This document shows positions 19,776 through 28,765 of a DNA stretch of 64,000 bases, piece by piece. Position 1 is the stretch's first letter, and every line of letters begins with the position of its first letter. The stretch is from Bacteroidales bacterium (GTDB lineage Bacteria; Bacteroidota; Bacteroidia; Bacteroidales; Bacteroidaceae), in assembly GCA_004557035.1 (NCBI GenBank), contig SFFB01000003.1, forward strand, positions 35,446 through 99,445. The letters run 5' to 3'. A program made the position numbers and the translations under genes. The notes beneath the pieces are model-generated. The model was not told the DNA's origin and did not search any database. It worked only from the letters and a program-made list of their open reading frames with translations.

Positions 19776-20657
19776 TTATTTGTGCTCTTCGGCCAATTTG
19801 AGGAGGTATTGGCCATATTGGTTCTTAATCATGGGTTGGGCAATGGTTTTGAGGCGTTCGGGCGTAATCCAACCTTGCTTGAGGGCGATGCCTTCGAGAC
19901 AAGCCACTTTCACGCCGGTGCGTTTTTCAAGCACCTCGATGAAGGTGGAAGCCTCGCTCAGACTGTCGTGTGTGCCGGTGTCGAGCCAGGCGAAACCAGT
20001 GCCGAGAGTCTGCACCATCAGTTCGCCGTCGTTGAGGAAACGTTGGTTGACCGTGGTGATTTCGAGTTCGCCGCGCTTGGAGGGCTTGATGGTTTTGGCC
20101 ACTTCCACCACCTTGTTGGGATAGAAATACAAGCCCACCACGGCATAGTTGGATTTGGGATGCTCGGGCTTCTCCTCGATGCTGATGCAGCGGCCGGCGT
20201 CGTCAAATTCCACCACGCCGTAGCGCTCAGGGTCGTGAACGCGATAACCGAAGACGGTGGCTTTGGCTTCTTCCTCGGCCATACGTACGGCCTCGTGGAA
20301 CATGCGACGCATACCCGTGCCGTGGAAAATGTTGTCGCCTAAGACCAGACACACGCTGTCGTTGCCGATAAACTCCTCACCGATGATGAAGGCTTGGGCC
20401 AAACCGTCGGGCGAAGGCTGTTCGGCGTAAGAGAAATTCACGCCATAGTCGCTGCCGTCTCCCAGCAGGCGCTTGAAACCGCCAATGTCTTGAGGGGTGG
20501 ATATGATGAGGATGTCGCGAATGCCTGCCAGCATGAGCACCGAGATGGGGTAGTAGACCATCGGTTTGTCGAAGATGGGAATGAGTTGTTTGCTGATGCC
20601 TTTGGTGATGGGGTAAAGGCGTGTGCCGGAGCCTCCGGCCAAGACAATTCCTTTCAT
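19776..20657 (-). CDS. rfbA: Glucose-1-phosphate thymidylyltransferase RfbA
   Basis: RfbA makes dTDP-glucose from glucose-1-phosphate and dTTP, the first step of dTDP-L-rhamnose synthesis for surface polysaccharide. The 293-residue protein from ATG 20657 begins [20 protein letters not shown], the nucleotide-binding signature. It then has [26 protein letters not shown] and the EKP motif [11 protein letters not shown]. Length is standard. The 12-codon upstream extension overlaps the neighbouring regulatory gap and is less likely. The other rhamnose genes (rfbB, C, D) are not in the window. Confidence 0.96.
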   Translation of the reverse strand: MKGIVLAGGSGTRLYPITKGISKQLIPIFDKPMVYYPISVLMLAGIRDILIISTPQDIGGFKRLLGDGSDYGVNFSYAEQPSPDGLAQAFIIGEEFIGNDSVCLVLGDNIFHGTGMRRMFHEAVRMAEEEAKATVFGYRVHDPERYGVVEFDDAGRCISIEEKPEHPKSNYAVVGLYFYPNKVVEVAKTIKPSKRGELEITTVNQRFLNDGELMVQTLGTGFAWLDTGTHDSLSEASTFIEVLEKRTGVKVACLEGIALKQGWITPERLKTIAQPMIKNQYGQYLLKLAEEHK

Positions 20658-20689
20658 GATATGGTGAGATTTGATAGTGGTTTTGCGTG

Positions 20690-22030
20690 TCAATAGTTGA
20701 TGGTTATGGCTGCGGGATAGAGCCGTTCGGGATCTTCAAAGGTGCGGAGACTCTCGAGAAGATGTTCGCGTCGCAGTGTGAGTTTGCCGCGCCACACCCG
20801 TTTGCCGTTGAGGCGCAGGGTCACTTTTTTGTTGAGGTCGACGAGCCTTTCGTCAAAAAAGAGCGTCACTTGTCCGCCGCTCAGGGGATAGTTCGTCTTT
20901 TTGTATTTTATAGGTATCCCCCAGCGGGGTTCTTTTTCCAAAACCTCATAGTGCACACCACAAATCGTGATGTCGACCGTGCCGTCTTGGGCGATGCTCA
21001 CCTCATAGCGTGTGCGCAGAGTGTCACTTTCGACAGGTCGACGGTCTATTTTGAGATTGTAAAATCCTTTTCTGAAACATCCGTCCATAGCATAGTCTTC
21101 CCAAACGAAATGTCGGGGATGGCTTTGGCGTCGATGGCGGAAGAGCCATGGGGCTGTGGGACGATAGTCAAAACCGTGGCCGGCACCGGGGATAAACTCC
21201 ACACGGTGAACGTATTCATCCGGCCATTGTGCCTCGAGGCTGTCGAGGGCCTGACCGGTGAGGGCTGTGAAATAGTTGCGGCAAAACATGGCATCGTTTT
21301 CACCTGTGAGCAGGCTGAAAGCCACGTGCCCAAGGTTCTCTGCCGGTGCATTGATGAGCGGTTCGCCTCCGGCCATTGGTCCGGCAGCAGCCAGATAGTC
21401 GGCATAGAATGAGGCCAAGCGCTGACTGCCGTAGCCGCCTTCCGAAACGCCCAACAGCATCACCCGGTCCACGTCGGTCAGACTGTCGGTGACCAAGGCG
21501 CGCCACAATTGCTTGTAGGCCCATTGCTTACTCATCTGCCACCAGCGGTAATATCTGCCTTCGTTGGGGATTTGAGGTATGAAATACCGACTCGGTGCGC
21601 CTTCGAAAGCATTGGCCCAACTCACCGAAGCCTTCCATTCATGGTCTTTGGGTCCCGAACCGTGCAGATAAATAAAGGTGGGCACACTGCCGCGAGAAGC
21701 CGAGGCGGCACCGCCTTTGTCAATCCATAGATAGGGCATCTTGGCCTGTGGCTCCAGCCTTTCGGGCAAAGGCAATACGTAGGCTCTGAGCGAGTCAAAC
21801 GTGCAGGCGTCGAGTTTCAGTGCACTTTCACGTCTACCGATGGCTTCTGCCCATCTCTGCCACAATTGCTTTTTGGCGTTGGCCACCTCTTTCGTCCCTC
21901 GGAGTTCGCCTTCGAAGTCTTGTGCCAGAGCGGCATATAGGGCCTCGTCGCTCTGTGCCCGTAGCGAAGTGGTGCAGAGTGTGAAGATGAGGCCGAAGAC
22001 CAGTGAGGTTTGTAGACGTAGGCTGTGCAT
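20690..22030 (-). CDS. Secreted alpha/beta hydrolase
   Basis: From ATG 22030 the protein has 446 residues with a signal peptide ([20 protein letters not shown], cleavage near SLRAQ). The nucleophile elbow is GVSEGGYGS, and the oxyanion region is [12 protein letters not shown]. The acid and base may be in GENDAMF and [14 protein letters not shown], where His is followed by GF. This is the pattern of dipeptidyl-peptidase/esterase-like hydrolases. A C-terminal segment of about 110 residues looks like a beta domain. It lies 13 bases behind the HD-domain gene. The substrate is unknown. The longer open frame at the 5' end overlaps the previous gene and is rejected. Confidence 0.75.
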   Translation of the reverse strand: MHSLRLQTSLVFGLIFTLCTTSLRAQSDEALYAALAQDFEGELRGTKEVANAKKQLWQRWAEAIGRRESALKLDACTFDSLRAYVLPLPERLEPQAKMPYLWIDKGGAASASRGSVPTFIYLHGSGPKDHEWKASVSWANAFEGAPSRYFIPQIPNEGRYYRWWQMSKQWAYKQLWRALVTDSLTDVDRVMLLGVSEGGYGSQRLASFYADYLAAAGPMAGGEPLINAPAENLGHVAFSLLTGENDAMFCRNYFTALTGQALDSLEAQWPDEYVHRVEFIPGAGHGFDYRPTAPWLFRHRRQSHPRHFVWEDYAMDGCFRKGFYNLKIDRRPVESDTLRTRYEVSIAQDGTVDITICGVHYEVLEKEPRWGIPIKYKKTNYPLSGGQVTLFFDERLVDLNKKVTLRLNGKRVWRGKLTLRREHLLESLRTFEDPERLYPAAITINY

Positions 22031-22043
22031 GGTTTGTGTGGAA

Positions 22044-22685
22044 TTATCCCCAGACGGTGGTTTTCTCTCTGAGGTTGGCTGCAATCATATCGGCCGTTTG
22101 TAGCAGAGCCACCAGCGGACTCTTCTCCATGGCCTGTCGGTAGGCCATACGGGTTCCGCTGCCTTGTTCGGTCATTTCAAACATACCCATATGCCAGCGG
22201 ATGGCGAGCAGTTCGTCGGTGTGGAGCGATATGAATTGGTTCAGCATCAGGCACGATTTCTCGCCGTGTCCAAAGGGGAAGTCGTCTTTGATTTCATAGC
22301 CCGGGTATGACATCCAGCGGCCCGTGCTGTCTTTTTTCCATTTCTCGGCCTTGTGATAAAACTTGGTTTTGCAAAGGTCGTGAAAGAGTGTGGCAATGGC
22401 GATGCTCTCGTCTGTGGGCGCTTCGGCAAAGGGCGCTTCGCCGTGGGCTATGGCCGGCACCACGACATGCTCTTTAATCACCATGGCCGCCTCAAACACA
22501 TTGATGGAGTGTTTGCACAGTCCGCCCTCTTCGTTAAGATGGAAAGAGGCCGACGAGGGCGCGGTGTAGAAATCGGTTTTCTCTTCCAGATAGTTGAGCA
22601 GACGGTCCACGCCGTCGCGCTGAATATATTCGCGGCAAAGTGCGATAAACTTGGCCTTGTTGGCTTCGATTTGTTCGGGAGTCAT
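22044..22685 (-). CDS. HD-domain phosphohydrolase
   Basis: This 213-residue soluble protein carries the metal-binding HD signature. A first His is in GGLCKHSINVFEAA, the HD pair is in ATLFHDLCKTKFYH, and a later His is in FGHGEKSCLML and AIRWHMGMFEM. Such proteins hydrolyse nucleotides or cyclic nucleotides, and the substrate here cannot be told. Homologues are often labelled simply 'hydrolase'. It lies 53 bases after the calcium ATPase gene and 13 bases before the alpha/beta hydrolase gene. Confidence 0.8.
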   Translation of the reverse strand: MTPEQIEANKAKFIALCREYIQRDGVDRLLNYLEEKTDFYTAPSSASFHLNEEGGLCKHSINVFEAAMVIKEHVVVPAIAHGEAPFAEAPTDESIAIATLFHDLCKTKFYHKAEKWKKDSTGRWMSYPGYEIKDDFPFGHGEKSCLMLNQFISLHTDELLAIRWHMGMFEMTEQGSGTRMAYRQAMEKSPLVALLQTADMIAANLREKTTVWG

Positions 22686-22738
22686 AGGTTGTGATGGATA
22701 ATATTATGAGTGGCAGAGTCAAAGTGCGGGAGAGTCAA

Positions 22739-25468
22739 TTATCCTCTAAGCCTCTTGCGTTTCAAAAGTCTGTAAGCCTCGCCCACCCACAGCACCATCG
22801 AGGTGCCGCCGATGATGATGAGCCAGTCTGTGACCTTTAATGGTTCTACGTTGAAGATGGCGCCGCCGAAGGTTGTGATTATCAACTGTCCCACGAGAAT
22901 GAAGCAAGCGATGAGCACGAAACCCTTGCATCCCTTGAAGTGGAAAGCCGACTTTCCCGTGGCAAAGGCGCGGGCATTAAACATGTTCCAGAATTGCAGC
23001 ATCACGAAGATCGTGAAAAACAGGCTTTGCTCATAGTCTGTCATAGCTGGTCCGGCCTTGTGCGCCACGTCTGGAAGGTGGGTGAAATCAGTGAGCGACT
23101 CCATATTATATTGTCCGAAAAACCACAGCAGCCCGAACAGCAGGAGCGTAAAGGCCACTCCCGTCACGCCGATGCCCCATCTCATAGGTTTGTTGATGAT
23201 GAAGGCTGTGCGTTTGCGTGGTTTGTGTCCCATTACAGACTCCGAGGGAGGTAGCGAAGCCAATGCCATGGCAGCAAAAGTGTCCATGATAAGGTTCACC
23301 CATAGCATTTGTGTCACGGTGATGGGCGAGCGTGTGCTCACGAAGGCACCTATCAAGACGATGAGACAGGCCACCACGTTCACCGTCATTTGGAACAAGA
23401 TGAAACGCTGTATGTTTTGATAGAGCGAACGTCCCCACATCACGGCGCGGACGATGCTCGAGAAAGAATTGTCGAGTATGGTAATGTCTGAAGCCTCTTT
23501 AGCCACCGACGTACCGTCGCCCATCGACAGTCCCACATGGGCGGCCTTGAGAGCCGGAGCGTCGTTGGTGCCGTCGCCCGTCACGGCCACCACCTGACCT
23601 TTCTTCTGCAGCGTTTCCACCAACCGTTTCTTGTCCATCGGCCGTGCGCGGGCAATGATTTTAAGGTCGAGGATGCAGCGCTCCAGTTCTTCGTCGCTCA
23701 GGGCGGCAAATTCGGGTCCTGTGATGATGTTCTTCTCGCCGTCGCCCTCTTGCCAGAGGCCAATCTGTCGGCCAATCTCTCTGGCTGTGGCAATGGTGTC
23801 GCCTGTCACGATTTTCACGGCAATACCGGCGTCGATACATCGTTTCACGGCCGCAGGCACGTCTTCTCTCACGGGGTCGGCAATGGCCACAAAACCGAGG
23901 AAATATAGCGACTCCGTGGCCACACGGCCGTCTTTGATGTCGGCTTCGGCCTCGTCGAGCGAGTCGTAGGTTTTATAGGCAAAGCCAAGTGTGCGCATGG
24001 CCTGCTGCTGATAGGCCGTGAGCCGTTCGGTAGTGGCAGCGACGTCGGCGTCTGTCATATTGTTGTGGCAAAGCCCCATCACGATTTCGGGCGCACCTTT
24101 CACGTAGAGGGTCACTGTATTCGTCACGGCCGACTTAACCACTGTGGCCATATACTTTCTTTCGGTGGTGAAAGGCACCTCCACCAGCGTCTCTGCCTTG
24201 GCCTTGACAGTCTCGTGGTCGATGCCGTGACTGTGTAGCCATAGCATCAAAGCGCCTTCTGTGGGGTTGCCCAATACGCCGGGCTTCGCAGGATCGGAGA
24301 GGTCGAGCGTGGCGGTGGAGTTCACGCAGATGCCTTCCACGATGAGTGCCGTTTTGCCTTCCCGGCTTGTCGGCATTTGTCCCGGCATGTCGGCAAAATG
24401 CGTTTGCCCCACGCGCATCTGGTTTTGCGTCAGCGTACCCGTCTTGTCGGTGCAAATCACGGTGGTGGCTCCCATTGTCTCGCAAGCGTGCATTTTTCTC
24501 ACCAGGTTGTTGGTCTTGAGCATACGCCGCATGCTGTAGGCCAGGCTCAGCGTCACCGCCATGGGCAGACCTTCAGGCACAGCCACCACGATGAGTGTCA
24601 CGGCTACCATCAGCGTCTGGAGCAGTTCGGCTAGGAAGCCAATCCAGTCGAAAGTGGCTTGGTGAAAATAAACCGTCAGACGCCCCACCACGATGAGCGT
24701 GGCCAGCAGGTAACTGTATTTTGATATTTTCCCCGCCAAGCCTTCAAGTTGCTCGCTCAGCGGTGTCTTCACGCTTTGGTCAATCTGTGCAGCCACGAAG
24801 ACTTTGCCGTTTTCCGTCTGGTCGCCCACGGCGGTGGTGCGATACACGGCGTGGCCTTCCATCACCTTTGTGCCACGCATCACGTGGTTCGACGGGAAGG
24901 TGGCTTCGGGGTCAAACGCTTCGGGGTCTGTGGTTTTCTCACAGATGGGCTCGCCCGTGAGTGTCGACTCGTCCACGTGTAGCGAAACGGCCTCGATGAG
25001 TTCGCCGTCCGAGGGTATTTCGTCGCCTGTCGAGAGGCGCACGATGTCGCCAACCACCACTTCCTTTTTCGGGACTTCCCTCAGCGTGCCGTCACGCCAC
25101 ACCTGTACGGCCGTGTCGTCGTTCACCTGGTTGAGCAGGTCAAACTCCTTGTTGGCTTTTTCTTCAAAATAAAAGGCCATTCCTGTGGCCAGAAAGATGG
25201 CCACAAAGATACCCATCGGCTCGAAGAAGGCAGACAACTCGCCCTGTTCTTCTCCCGGGGCCAGGTAGGTATAGATGGAGATGCCCACCGAGAGCGCTCC
25301 GGCCACGAGGAGGATGACGATGAGCGGGTCGGCGAGTTTTTTGAGATACTTGCGCCAGGCCGGTTCTTTTTGCGGCGGCGTCAAGACGTTGCTGCCGTGC
25401 AGTCGGCGGCTTTCCTCCGCTTGTGCCGTGGTGAGTCCGATATGTGTTTGGGGAGATGTGGAATTCAT
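22739..25468 (-). CDS. Calcium-translocating P-type ATPase (PMCA-like)
   Basis: This 909-residue inner-membrane pump starts at ATG 25468 (MNSTSPQTHIGLTTAQAEES). It has the phosphorylation motif CTDKTGTLT with Asp341, the actuator motif LTGEP, the ATP-site residues KGAPE, and the hinge TGDGTNDAPAL. The membrane helix 4 motif VPEGLPMAV is typical of Ca2+ ATPases. About ten membrane helices are present, four of them after the catalytic domain. The length and PEGL motif place it with type IIB (PMCA) pumps, which export Ca2+. It is the first gene of the eight-gene operon. The 45-residue upstream extension runs through the promoter and is not coding. Confidence 0.92.
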   Translation of the reverse strand: MNSTSPQTHIGLTTAQAEESRRLHGSNVLTPPQKEPAWRKYLKKLADPLIVILLVAGALSVGISIYTYLAPGEEQGELSAFFEPMGIFVAIFLATGMAFYFEEKANKEFDLLNQVNDDTAVQVWRDGTLREVPKKEVVVGDIVRLSTGDEIPSDGELIEAVSLHVDESTLTGEPICEKTTDPEAFDPEATFPSNHVMRGTKVMEGHAVYRTTAVGDQTENGKVFVAAQIDQSVKTPLSEQLEGLAGKISKYSYLLATLIVVGRLTVYFHQATFDWIGFLAELLQTLMVAVTLIVVAVPEGLPMAVTLSLAYSMRRMLKTNNLVRKMHACETMGATTVICTDKTGTLTQNQMRVGQTHFADMPGQMPTSREGKTALIVEGICVNSTATLDLSDPAKPGVLGNPTEGALMLWLHSHGIDHETVKAKAETLVEVPFTTERKYMATVVKSAVTNTVTLYVKGAPEIVMGLCHNNMTDADVAATTERLTAYQQQAMRTLGFAYKTYDSLDEAEADIKDGRVATESLYFLGFVAIADPVREDVPAAVKRCIDAGIAVKIVTGDTIATAREIGRQIGLWQEGDGEKNIITGPEFAALSDEELERCILDLKIIARARPMDKKRLVETLQKKGQVVAVTGDGTNDAPALKAAHVGLSMGDGTSVAKEASDITILDNSFSSIVRAVMWGRSLYQNIQRFILFQMTVNVVACLIVLIGAFVSTRSPITVTQMLWVNLIMDTFAAMALASLPPSESVMGHKPRKRTAFIINKPMRWGIGVTGVAFTLLLFGLLWFFGQYNMESLTDFTHLPDVAHKAGPAMTDYEQSLFFTIFVMLQFWNMFNARAFATGKSAFHFKGCKGFVLIACFILVGQLIITTFGGAIFNVEPLKVTDWLIIIGGTSMVLWVGEAYRLLKRKRLRG

Positions 25469-25589
25469 TGTTCTTGTCGTTCTGTCAAAATGAGAAATGA
25501 GGTGGCGTACATATATTGCGACCGTTGCTTGTCGGCTGGAGGCTTCTGTCGTCGGCCTCTCGCTTGCAGACGGTGCATACACCGACAAG

Positions 25590-25597
25590 CAAAGATA
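25590..25597 (-). promoter_or_regulatory. Promoter of the 25468-14835 operon, -7 element
   Basis: The minus strand reads TATCTTTG then C, a perfect match to the Bacteroidetes -7 box. The start would be near 25583, giving a 115-nt leader to the calcium ATPase ATG. I see no clear TTTG at -33. Confidence 0.55.
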
Positions 25598-26014
25598 AGA
25601 CATTTATCTCAGATACCCCGTGCAGAGGGGGAATAAATATGATGAAGGCAAAATACCTCCTTCCTTCCACACATCCCTTACGCTTTATAAAAGTCGGCGT
25701 CAATCCTACAACTCTACATCGCCGCGTCATAATCTTTTGGCATACAATGTTTTGGATGATGTAGAGTCGAGCTCGGCAACTCTGCACAAACGCGCCGTCT
25801 CTGCATCAATCTCTTCATCGGCCCCCGGCGGCATCTTCTCAACATCTGCTTTCGCGCGCACGCGTATACCCTTTTTCCTCCCTTTGCTCCAATCACACGG
25901 TCACACCGACGCAAATTGCCGTGAATGAGCCCGTTGCTGTGATTGAACGGCAAGGTCGTTTCCAATCACGGCTGCCATACGATCCGGGGGAATTTGTGAT
26001 TGATTTTGGCCCTA
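25598..26014. other. Intergenic region without a credible gene
   Basis: The stretch between the calcium ATPase operon and the C69 dipeptidase holds several short open frames with no start context or family resemblance. The only pattern is GTGATTG in both orientations: CAATCAC at 25890-25896 and 25963-25969, and GTGATTG at 25939-25945 and 25996-26002. The same heptamer is found in the gap at the other end of the operon (14714-14794). Confidence 0.5.
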
Positions 26015-26126
26015 TTTGAGCGCGGCCAAGCAACGGCCCTTCAGGTAGGGTGGTCAGAATTGAGAATGAGAATTTGGTAATTGCAATGCGGCCAAGCACA
26101 GCCCTTCAGGCCGTGCTTGGCCGCTC
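26015..26126. repeat. GCGGCCAAGC palindromic element
   Basis: TTTGAGCGCGGCCAAGC occurs at 26015-26031, followed by AACGGCCCTTCAGG. About 60 bases later GCGGCCAAGCAC (26088-26099) and GTGCTTGGCCGC (26113-26124) form a perfect 12-bp stem around a loop containing CCCTTCAGG. Read on the minus strand the second arm is GAGCGGCCAAGCACGG followed by CCTGAAGGGC, which closely matches the core and downstream part of the element at 63871-63902. It lies just past the stop of the C69 gene and may serve as a transcript end, although a T run is absent. Confidence 0.6.
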
Positions 26127-26142
26127 AAAAAGAGCTTTCGTC

Positions 26143-27801
26143 TTATTTCTTCTCGGGCACGAGATAGCGGTCGCCGGTCTCGCGGATGAGGGTGCGGCGG
26201 TATTGCTCGGGATAGCCGGGACGTTCGGGCGGCACGGCCAGTCCGTCGGGGGTGAGCAGGAATTTGCCGTCTTTTTCCTTCTTCACGGCTTGGTCGTTGT
26301 ATTTCACGATGAGATATTCGCCCAGCTTTTTCCATTCCTTGAGCATGTCTTGGGCCGTGGTCACGGTGTAGTCGGTGAGGAACTTGCGGGCTTCGGCCGG
26401 CGAGGTCTCGTAGAGCGTGAGGGCCTGTTTCTCGATTTCGGCCTGACGGGCGATGTAGCCGTCTTCGAGACGGTCGCGCACGGCTTCAACGCTCGGGAAG
26501 AGTTGGCTGTAGCGCGGATAGGTCATATTGGCCACCCAGTTGCACACCCAGAAGGCATTGTCCCAAGAGAAGGTCACGTCGTTGGCCGCAATTTTGTCGT
26601 AACAGGGCGGCACGCGGTCGGCACAACAATACACCGGCGTGTAGGCAATCATGTTGGGGTCGTCGTTGCCAAACCAGAGGATGCCGCCGATGGCGTTGGG
26701 CAGGTTGCCGCGCAGTTGGGCCACCACGGTGAAGGCCGACTGCTGGGTGGAGATGGGACGCTCGTTGAAATATTGTTTGCCGTCCACCTCAAACGACAGG
26801 GGAGTGGGGCGATAGGGCGACTCGTAGATGCCGGCGCCGGCGTCGTGGGTGATGTCAAACGGCGTGCCTTCATAGTGGTCGCGGTTGCTCATCATGAGTT
26901 CTTTGAGGGTGACGGGACGGTTGGGCTTGAAATAGAGGGGCATCACTTCGGACGTACCAATGTGTTTGCCGTCGACGAAGTCGAGATAGCGGTCCATGCC
27001 GTCTACCCATTTGTTGAAGAAACTCCAGGCGCGGGCGTCGCAATAGCGCTGCGAACCGAAATCGGCCGGGGCATAGGCGTCGGCAAAAGAGAAGTCGGCG
27101 TCTTTGCCTTTGAAATAGCCGCGCTCGCGGGCAAAGCTGATGACGTCTTTTGAATAAAGCACGTTTTTCTTGTCTTTGAGGTCGAACTTATGGATGCGGC
27201 TTTGGTTGGCGTGCACGGCGATGCAGTCGTCGGGGATGCGCACGGCCACCCATACGGTGCCGCGGCGGCCACTGCCTTTACCAATCATTTCGAGTATCCA
27301 AACCTCGTTGGGGTCGGCAATCGAAAACGACTCGCCGCTGCTGGCGTAGCCGTATTCCTGAACCAGCGACGTCATCACGCCGATGGCTTCGCGGGCGGTC
27401 TTGGAGCGTTGCAGGGCGATGGCCATGAGGCTCACGTAGTCGATGATGCCGGCCGTGTCTACCAGTTCTTCGCGACCGCCGAAGGTGGTCTCGGTGATGG
27501 CCACCTGGTGCTCGTTGATGTTGCCCATCACACTGTAGGTCACGGGTGCCTCGGCAATTTCGCCGTGATGTTCGTTGGTGTCGCCGTCGATGATTTGGCG
27601 CATGGTGCCGGGAGCGTGGCGGGCAGCAGGATAATAGACCAGACGGCCGAACATGCCGTAGCTGTCGGCGTTGTAGGTGATGAGGGTGGAGCCGTCGGCC
27701 GAGGCTTTCTTGCCCACGAGGAAGTTGGTGCAGGCCTGTGAGGGAGTGGCCCATACCAATGCGCAGAGGCAGGTGACGGCCGTGATGATTTGTTTGATCA
27801 T
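26143..27801 (-). CDS. Secreted C69-family dipeptidase
   Basis: The 552-residue protein has a signal peptide MIKQIITAVTCLCALVWATP, cleaved so that Cys24 of ACTNFLVG becomes the N-terminal nucleophile, the hallmark of C69 (PepD of Lactobacillus type, Ntn hydrolase fold). Conserved blocks include DGSTLITYNADSYG, GNINEHQVAITETTFGG, GVMTSLVQEYGYASSGESFS and VWILEMIGKG. It probably hydrolyses dipeptides in the periplasm or at the surface, in keeping with a peptide-using lifestyle (compare pepD and cstA). It is the last gene of a four-gene minus-strand run. The longest plus-strand frame opposite is a shadow. Confidence 0.9.
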   Translation of the reverse strand: MIKQIITAVTCLCALVWATPSQACTNFLVGKKASADGSTLITYNADSYGMFGRLVYYPAARHAPGTMRQIIDGDTNEHHGEIAEAPVTYSVMGNINEHQVAITETTFGGREELVDTAGIIDYVSLMAIALQRSKTAREAIGVMTSLVQEYGYASSGESFSIADPNEVWILEMIGKGSGRRGTVWVAVRIPDDCIAVHANQSRIHKFDLKDKKNVLYSKDVISFARERGYFKGKDADFSFADAYAPADFGSQRYCDARAWSFFNKWVDGMDRYLDFVDGKHIGTSEVMPLYFKPNRPVTLKELMMSNRDHYEGTPFDITHDAGAGIYESPYRPTPLSFEVDGKQYFNERPISTQQSAFTVVAQLRGNLPNAIGGILWFGNDDPNMIAYTPVYCCADRVPPCYDKIAANDVTFSWDNAFWVCNWVANMTYPRYSQLFPSVEAVRDRLEDGYIARQAEIEKQALTLYETSPAEARKFLTDYTVTTAQDMLKEWKKLGEYLIVKYNDQAVKKEKDGKFLLTPDGLAVPPERPGYPEQYRRTLIRETGDRYLVPEKK

Positions 27802-27885
27802 AGGGTAGGGGGATGATAAGACAAGTCGCCGGGCGGCACGTGGCCGCTCAGTGACTTTTGTTAGTAACTGTTGGAATGTAGGGGG

Positions 27886-28734
27886 TTAGCAGGCCTTGAA
27901 CGACATATCGAGGCCTTTCACCGAGTGGGTGAGGGCGCCCACCGAGATGAAGTCTACGCCACAGAGGGCATAGTCGCGGATGGTGTCGAAGGTGATGCCG
28001 CCGCTCGACTCCGTTTCCATGCGTCCGCCGATGAGTTCGACGGCGCGGCGCGTGTCTTCCACAGAGAAGTTGTCCAGCATGATGCGGTCGGCGCCGCCGT
28101 GGGCCAGCACCTGTTCGATTTCGTCAAAAGAGCGCGTCTCGATTTCCACTTTCAGGTTGAGGCCGTGGGCTTTCTGATAAGCCGCACAGCGGTCGAGGGC
28201 CTGGGCAATGCCGCCGGCAAAGTCCACGTGGTTGTCTTTGAGCAAGATCATGTCGAAGAGGCCGATGCGGTGGTTGGTGCCGCCGCCGATTTTGACGGCT
28301 TCTTTTTCGAGCATACGCATGCCGGGTGTGGTCTTGCGGGTGTCGAGCACCCGCGTGTGGGTGCCTTCGAGCCGTTTGACGTAGGCTGCCGTCATCGTGG
28401 CAATGCCGCTCATACGCTGCATCACGTTGAGCATGAGCCGCTCGGTTTGCAGCAGGCTGCGGACTTTTCCGGTGACAATCATGGCCACGTCGCCGGGTTT
28501 CACGTGGGCGCCGTCGTTAATGAAGGTTTCCACTTCGAGCGTGGGGTCGAAGCGGTGGAAGATTTCGTGAGCAATTCTCACGCCGGCCAGGATGCCTTCT
28601 TCCTTGATGAGCAGTTTCGACTTGCCCATGGCGTCTTCGGGGATGCAGCAGAGCGTGGTGTGGTCGCCGTCGCCGATGTCTTCGGAGAAGGCAAGGTCGA
28701 TGAGCCGGTCGTTCAGTTCGTCAACGGTGTACAT
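27886..28734 (-). CDS. nadC: Nicotinate-nucleotide pyrophosphorylase (carboxylating) NadC
   Basis: NadC (quinolinate phosphoribosyltransferase) converts quinolinate and PRPP to nicotinate mononucleotide in de novo NAD synthesis. The 282-residue protein shows the expected RKTTPGMRMLEKEAV followed by GGGTNHRIGLFDMILLKDNH, plus VEIETRSFDE and DRIMLDNFS. Length is standard. nadA and nadB are not in the window. It lies between the PCMD protein gene (31 bases upstream) and the C69 dipeptidase gene (84 bases downstream). Confidence 0.96.
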   Translation of the reverse strand: MYTVDELNDRLIDLAFSEDIGDGDHTTLCCIPEDAMGKSKLLIKEEGILAGVRIAHEIFHRFDPTLEVETFINDGAHVKPGDVAMIVTGKVRSLLQTERLMLNVMQRMSGIATMTAAYVKRLEGTHTRVLDTRKTTPGMRMLEKEAVKIGGGTNHRIGLFDMILLKDNHVDFAGGIAQALDRCAAYQKAHGLNLKVEIETRSFDEIEQVLAHGGADRIMLDNFSVEDTRRAVELIGGRMETESSGGITFDTIRDYALCGVDFISVGALTHSVKGLDMSFKAC

Positions 28735-28765
28735 ATAAGGTGGTGTTTATGGGTTTGTTTTTTGT

